Assembly (NCBI RefSeq): GCF_018613155.1
Contig: NZ_JAGGQU010000012.1
Coordinates: 34,559 to 98,558 of the forward strand
DNA: 64,000 nt
From: Bacillus sp. ISL-55
GTDB lineage: Bacteria; Bacillota; Bacilli; Bacillales; Cytobacillaceae
Reading direction: 5' to 3'
Both the position numbers and the translations under genes were made by a program. Below, piece after piece: positions 60,811 through 64,000 of the stretch. Numbering within the stretch: the stretch's first letter is position 1; every line of letters starts with the position of its first letter. Under the pieces are notes generated by a model, which saw only the letters and a program-made list of their open reading frames with translations, was not told the origin of the DNA and made no database searches.

Positions 60811-61812
60811 ATGCAATTCCATGCACAGCAGGCGGCAAGGTCCCTGATCCTGCTCGGATTTTCCGCCTTGATTTATATGCTGCATTTTACAGGTAAGATT
60901 TATTTATTCATTAATCCGAAGTATTTGCTTTTAAGCCAGGCAGCCGCGTTTCTATTTTTGATCCTGTTTTTTATCCAGATTACACGAGTCTGGACAATAA
61001 AAACGGAACATGACCACGACTCCTGCAGTCATGTAGGCGAATGCTGCTCACATGATGATCATGACCACTTCCATGACCATGGGACAACACCTTTTTCAGC
61101 AAAAAAACTGGTGTCCTACTTGATTATTGTCCTGCCTCTTTTATCAGGCTTTATGCTGCCTGCAAAAGTCCTCGACTCCGAGATCGCTGATAAAAAGGGC
61201 GCGATGCTGTCAATTGCTGGTTCTAGTAAAAGTGGACAGGGAAACCAGTCAACAAGTGAAAAAACAGAACAGGCAGATAGCCAGGGAACTGGCGAGGGCG
61301 CTCAGCCGCCAGAGGAAAGTGATTATCAGGCTGGACAAAGCACTGACATACCCGAAGGCACCGAGACTGCCACCGGATATGAAAATCAAATGACCGATGA
61401 AGAGTACAATGAAAAGATAAAAGATTTGGAGGAAGGGTCCACCATCATTTTTAACGACAGTATCTATTCATCCTACTATGAGGAAATCAGCTCCGACATC
61501 GATAAGTTCCAGGGCCGGAAGGTAAGCCTCTATGGATTCGTTTATAAAGAGGAAGGCTTTGCAGAAAACCAGCTGGTCGTATCTCGTTTCCTGGTCACCC
61601 ACTGTGTCGCAGATGCCAGCATCATTGGATTTTTGTCAGAATTCCCGGATGCAGCAACCATCGAGAAGGACACATGGATTAAAATAGAAGGCGTCATCGA
61701 AACAGGGTCTTACATGGATACCCCTATCCCCCTTGTAAAAGTCTCTAAATGGGAGATTACTGAAGAACCGGCAGTTCCTTATTTATACCCTGTCTCCATA
61801 AAAAGAGAATAA
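60811..61812 (+). CDS. TIGR03943 / YcgQ family protein
   Basis: 333 residues from ATG eight bases after AGGAGG, 12 bases after ycgR. Two N-terminal helices flank a Cys/His-rich cytoplasmic loop (SCSHVGECCSHDDHDHFHD), a likely metal site; a third helix and a long outer domain with FLVTHCVADASIIGFL follow, the OB-fold-like end of the family. Works with YcgR. Confidence 0.85.
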   Translation: MQFHAQQAARSLILLGFSALIYMLHFTGKIYLFINPKYLLLSQAAAFLFLILFFIQITRVWTIKTEHDHDSCSHVGECCSHDDHDHFHDHGTTPFSAKKLVSYLIIVLPLLSGFMLPAKVLDSEIADKKGAMLSIAGSSKSGQGNQSTSEKTEQADSQGTGEGAQPPEESDYQAGQSTDIPEGTETATGYENQMTDEEYNEKIKDLEEGSTIIFNDSIYSSYYEEISSDIDKFQGRKVSLYGFVYKEEGFAENQLVVSRFLVTHCVADASIIGFLSEFPDAATIEKDTWIKIEGVIETGSYMDTPIPLVKVSKWEITEEPAVPYLYPVSIKRE

Positions 61813-61861
61813 AGGTTCACCTTGCCATAACTACGCTTTGCTTCTCGTCCAATCAAAGAAA

Positions 61862-61912
61862 GAAGGGCAAAGAATTACCCTCATATAGCGGTAATTCTTT
61901 GCCCTTTTTTGA
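61862..61912 (+). terminator. Terminator of the znuA-ycgRQ region
   Basis: AAAGGGCAAAGAATTACC and complement, 18-bp stem, six T. Confidence 0.9.
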
Positions 61913-62066
61913 TTCCCACTTTATTCAGCTTTTCCTGCAGCTTCCCTATTTTTTGCTTTTAAATCGGGTTTCTTCTAAGGTAAAACCCCCATAGGTACCG
62001 GGTTTTATCACCCTCTGTCATAAAGTGTTCAAGACTTTTTGACAGAATTGTGTGCACTAAAAGAAT

Positions 62067-62082
62067 TGTGAGGTACGTCACA
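62067..62082 (+). promoter_or_regulatory. Fnr-type box of narK
   Basis: TGTGAGGTACGTCACA, 70 bases before the narK start; TATAAA and TTATTAAT lie downstream as possible -10 elements. Confidence 0.8.
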
Positions 62083-62151
62083 CCTGCTTCGTGATATAAA
62101 TGGTTTATTAATCTTATCAACACCCACTCAAAATTATTTGGAGGAATTAAA

Positions 62152-63459
62152 ATGGCTCGCATAAATAAATGGAATCCTGAAGACGATGGTTTTTGGCAAT
62201 CCGAAGGCAAAAAGCACGCCCAGCGGAATTTATGGATTTCAGTCCCTTCCTTGATGCTCGCGTTCATTGTCTGGCAGATTTGGTCTGTAGTCGCAATTCG
62301 CTTGAATGATATTGGCTTTAGTTTTACTGATCAGCAGCTTTTCACTTTGGCAGCAATGCCTGGTCTTGTTGGTGCAACTTTACGATTTGTGTATACCTTT
62401 GGCGTTGGTATGATGGGCGGACGTAACTGGACGGTCCTGTCAACAGCTGTCCTCGCGATTCCAGCAATCGGAATCGGTTTTGCAGTCCAGAATCCTGACA
62501 CACCATATTCTGTCATGCTTTTACTGGCAGCACTTTCCGGCCTGGGTGGCGGTAACTTTTCAAGTTCTTCATCCAACATCAGCTTCTTTTTCCCGAAAAA
62601 AGCACGTGGAACCGCACTTGGCATCAATGGCGGTTTAGGCAACATGGGTGTATCAGTCGTTCAATTCGTAACACCATTGATCATTACAACTGGAACTTTC
62701 GCTTTTATCGCTGGCGATGGACAGAAATTGTCTAACGGCCAGGAAGTATTTCTGCAAAACGCAGCATTCATCTGGCTTGTGCCAATCGCGATTGTCACGA
62801 TTGCCGCATGGTTCGGCATGGATAACCTGCCTGGAACAAAGCAATCATTCTCTGATCAATTCGTTATTGTTAAAAGAAAGCACACTTGGATCATGACATG
62901 GCTTTACGTTGCAACATTCGGTTCATTCATCGGTTACTCAGCGGCATTCCCGCTATTATTGAAATCACAGTTCCCTGAATATATCTCTTTAGCCTTCTTA
63001 GGAGCTTTCCTTGCTGCTGCATCACGTCCTGTTGGCGGATGGCTTGCTGATAAGATGGGTGGAGCCAAACTGACTTCGATCGTGTTGGTCGTAATGATGG
63101 TCGGAGCAGGAAGCGTCATTTACTTCCTTGGCACAAAGCAATTCGGCGGCTTCCTGGTTTCATTCATGATTTTGTTCATTGCTTCTGGAATCGGTTCTGG
63201 TTCAACATTCCAAATGATCCCGGGAATCTTCGTTCCAAAAGAAGCAGCACCAGTGCTCGGATTTACCGCAGCATTCGCAGCATATGGATCATTCCTGATT
63301 CCAAAACTGTTCGGCTGGTCCATCAATATTTCCGGAGGCTATGCACCGGCATTCTTCATCTTCATTGGCTTCTATGTACTGTCTATCACCTTAAACTGGT
63401 ATTACTACCAGAGAAAAGAGTCAGTTGCGGTACTTGAAGCGCAAAAGACAACAGCCTAA
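62152..63459 (+). CDS. narK: Nitrate/nitrite transporter NarK
   Basis: 435 residues, twelve MFS helices. The nitrate signature is seen twice: GLGGGNFSSSSSNISFFFPK and the later ASGIGSGSTFQMIPGIF. Helix 2 arginine (VGATLRFVYTF) matches the substrate-binding Arg. Imports nitrate or exchanges it for nitrite for anaerobic respiration; Fnr box upstream. No nar genes follow in the window. Confidence 0.92.
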   Translation: MARINKWNPEDDGFWQSEGKKHAQRNLWISVPSLMLAFIVWQIWSVVAIRLNDIGFSFTDQQLFTLAAMPGLVGATLRFVYTFGVGMMGGRNWTVLSTAVLAIPAIGIGFAVQNPDTPYSVMLLLAALSGLGGGNFSSSSSNISFFFPKKARGTALGINGGLGNMGVSVVQFVTPLIITTGTFAFIAGDGQKLSNGQEVFLQNAAFIWLVPIAIVTIAAWFGMDNLPGTKQSFSDQFVIVKRKHTWIMTWLYVATFGSFIGYSAAFPLLLKSQFPEYISLAFLGAFLAAASRPVGGWLADKMGGAKLTSIVLVVMMVGAGSVIYFLGTKQFGGFLVSFMILFIASGIGSGSTFQMIPGIFVPKEAAPVLGFTAAFAAYGSFLIPKLFGWSINISGGYAPAFFIFIGFYVLSITLNWYYYQRKESVAVLEAQKTTA

Positions 63460-63463
63460 TTTC

Positions 63464-63508
63464 AAAAAGCCTCGCCCAATTAGCATTTAGCCGGGCGAGG
63501 CTTTTTGC
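63464..63508 (+). terminator. Terminator of narK
   Basis: AAAAAGCCTCGCCC / GGGCGAGGCTTTTT stem. Confidence 0.9.
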
Positions 63509-63598
63509 CAAATTTTATGTTTATCCGATAATTTTCGTGGGTAATTAGAACTATATACAGAGAGAGAATGATTGATATACCAAAAGGGGGAGATTAAG

Positions 63599-63781
63599 TT
63601 GCTTACACTTTTTCTATTCCATAGGGAACTAAATCAACTGAAAGATGAATATCAAACAAGTGCTGATCTAAATATAAAAGCGCAAATTTCGAAGGATATC
63701 GCGCTCCTGACAGAAGCGATAAAAGAAATGAAAGAGGCTTGGGAAGCAAAATATCCCCTGAATTCACCCGAGAATATATAG
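63599..63781 (+). CDS. Small helical protein (60 residues)
   Basis: TTG start after AAGGGGGAG. MLTLFLFHRELNQLKDEYQT then a helix to EAIKEMKEAWEAKYP. Soluble, likely helical hairpin. Family unknown. Confidence 0.65.
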   Translation: MLTLFLFHRELNQLKDEYQTSADLNIKAQISKDIALLTEAIKEMKEAWEAKYPLNSPENI

Positions 63782-63824
63782 AAAAAAAACGAAAGCTCCG
63801 ACAAGTGCTGGAGCTGGATTAACA

Positions 63825-63857
63825 AAAAGAAACCGTATTGAACGGTTTCTTTTTTAT
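63825..63857. terminator. Terminator between convergent genes
   Basis: AAGAAACCGT / ACGGTTTCTT stem with A and T runs on both sides. Confidence 0.85.
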
Positions 63858-63858
63858 G

Positions 63859-64000
63859 TTACTTAACGCCAATTGGAGCAGGCTTTCCGAACAGATATCC
63901 CTGAAATAGCTGATATCCTTTTTCCTTAAGCCAATTAAAATCCTCCTCTAACTCGATTCCCTCCGCAAGCGGCACAGAACCAAGCCTCTTCGCTTCATCC
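63859..64000 (-). CDS. EAL-domain protein, C-terminal end (partial)
   Basis: The last 46 codons are present: AEGIELEEDFNWLKEKGYQL followed by FQGYLFGKPAPIG, the closing motif of EAL cyclic-di-GMP phosphodiesterases. The rest lies beyond the window edge. Confidence 0.85.
   Translation of the reverse strand, partial: DEAKRLGSVPLAEGIELEEDFNWLKEKGYQLFQGYLFGKPAPIGVK

Overview
The window looks like chromosomal DNA of a spore-forming Bacillus sensu lato species (Bacillaceae). The evidence is moderately low GC, strong AGGAGG-type ribosome binding sites, many TTG and GTG starts, a CwlC-type amidase behind a sigma-K-like promoter, a YhcN/YlaJ spore lipoprotein, KtrD, and Fnr, Zur, MhqR and PhoP operators of the Bacillus type. 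No rRNA, tRNA, insertion sequence, prophage or CRISPR-Cas locus was seen. Almost everything is short transcription units of one to three genes.

Layout. 0.3-5 kb: TolB-like propeller protein, VOC protein, a protein that joins sigma-like and anti-sigma-like regions. 5-8.4 kb: FAD oxidoreductase, then a PadR/HAAS pair behind an operator cluster. 8.8-10.5 kb: KtrD potassium transporter under a c-di-AMP (ydaO) riboswitch. 10.6-18 kb: DUF3231, an autoregulated XRE/membrane pair, small membrane proteins, an AI-2E family permease, a nuclease-like lipoprotein. 18-26 kb: YdeI and GNAT proteins, an MhqR-controlled YceI protein, two nearly identical DoxX genes each with an Fnr box, a YhcN lipoprotein, and a VOC-DUF1801-SRPBCC run. 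26-33 kb: MFS, fasciclin, PutP, CwlC, SDR. 33-37.5 kb: mostly uncharacterised membrane proteins. 37.6-46 kb: Gfo/Idh/MocA enzyme, a B12/light-type MerR regulator (LitR/CarH class) with an MMPL exporter, SelO, 3-hydroxyacyl-CoA dehydrogenase. 46-53 kb: MhqR-controlled dioxygenase and WrbA, CBO0543 proteins, PstS with a Pho box, a peroxiredoxin-like gene interrupted by an in-frame TGA, DUF2269. 53.5-64 kb: ABC-F ATPase, EamA plus cysteine dioxygenase, DUF1456, Zur-controlled ZnuA with YcgR/YcgQ, Fnr-controlled NarK, and the end of an EAL-domain protein.

Two observations stand out. First, 50946-51494 reads as one peroxiredoxin-like protein if the TGA at 51048 is selenocysteine: it sits in a U-x-x-C redox motif and is followed at the right distance by a hairpin that fits the bacterial SECIS model. 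Second, nine intergenic tandem arrays, each with its own sequence, share an architecture: most units carry short self-complementary arms, and the periods are about 20-21, 51-53 or 63 bp, close to whole multiples of the DNA helical repeat. In the largest array (18 units, constant 52-bp step) both arms of the inverted repeat change together along the array.

Regulatory sites tie distant genes together: MhqR-type palindromes link the YceI gene to the dioxygenase-WrbA operon (quinone/electrophile stress), and Fnr boxes link both DoxX genes to narK (oxygen limitation, nitrate). Two small membrane-protein genes have a good ribosome binding site only in front of ATA/ATT codons.
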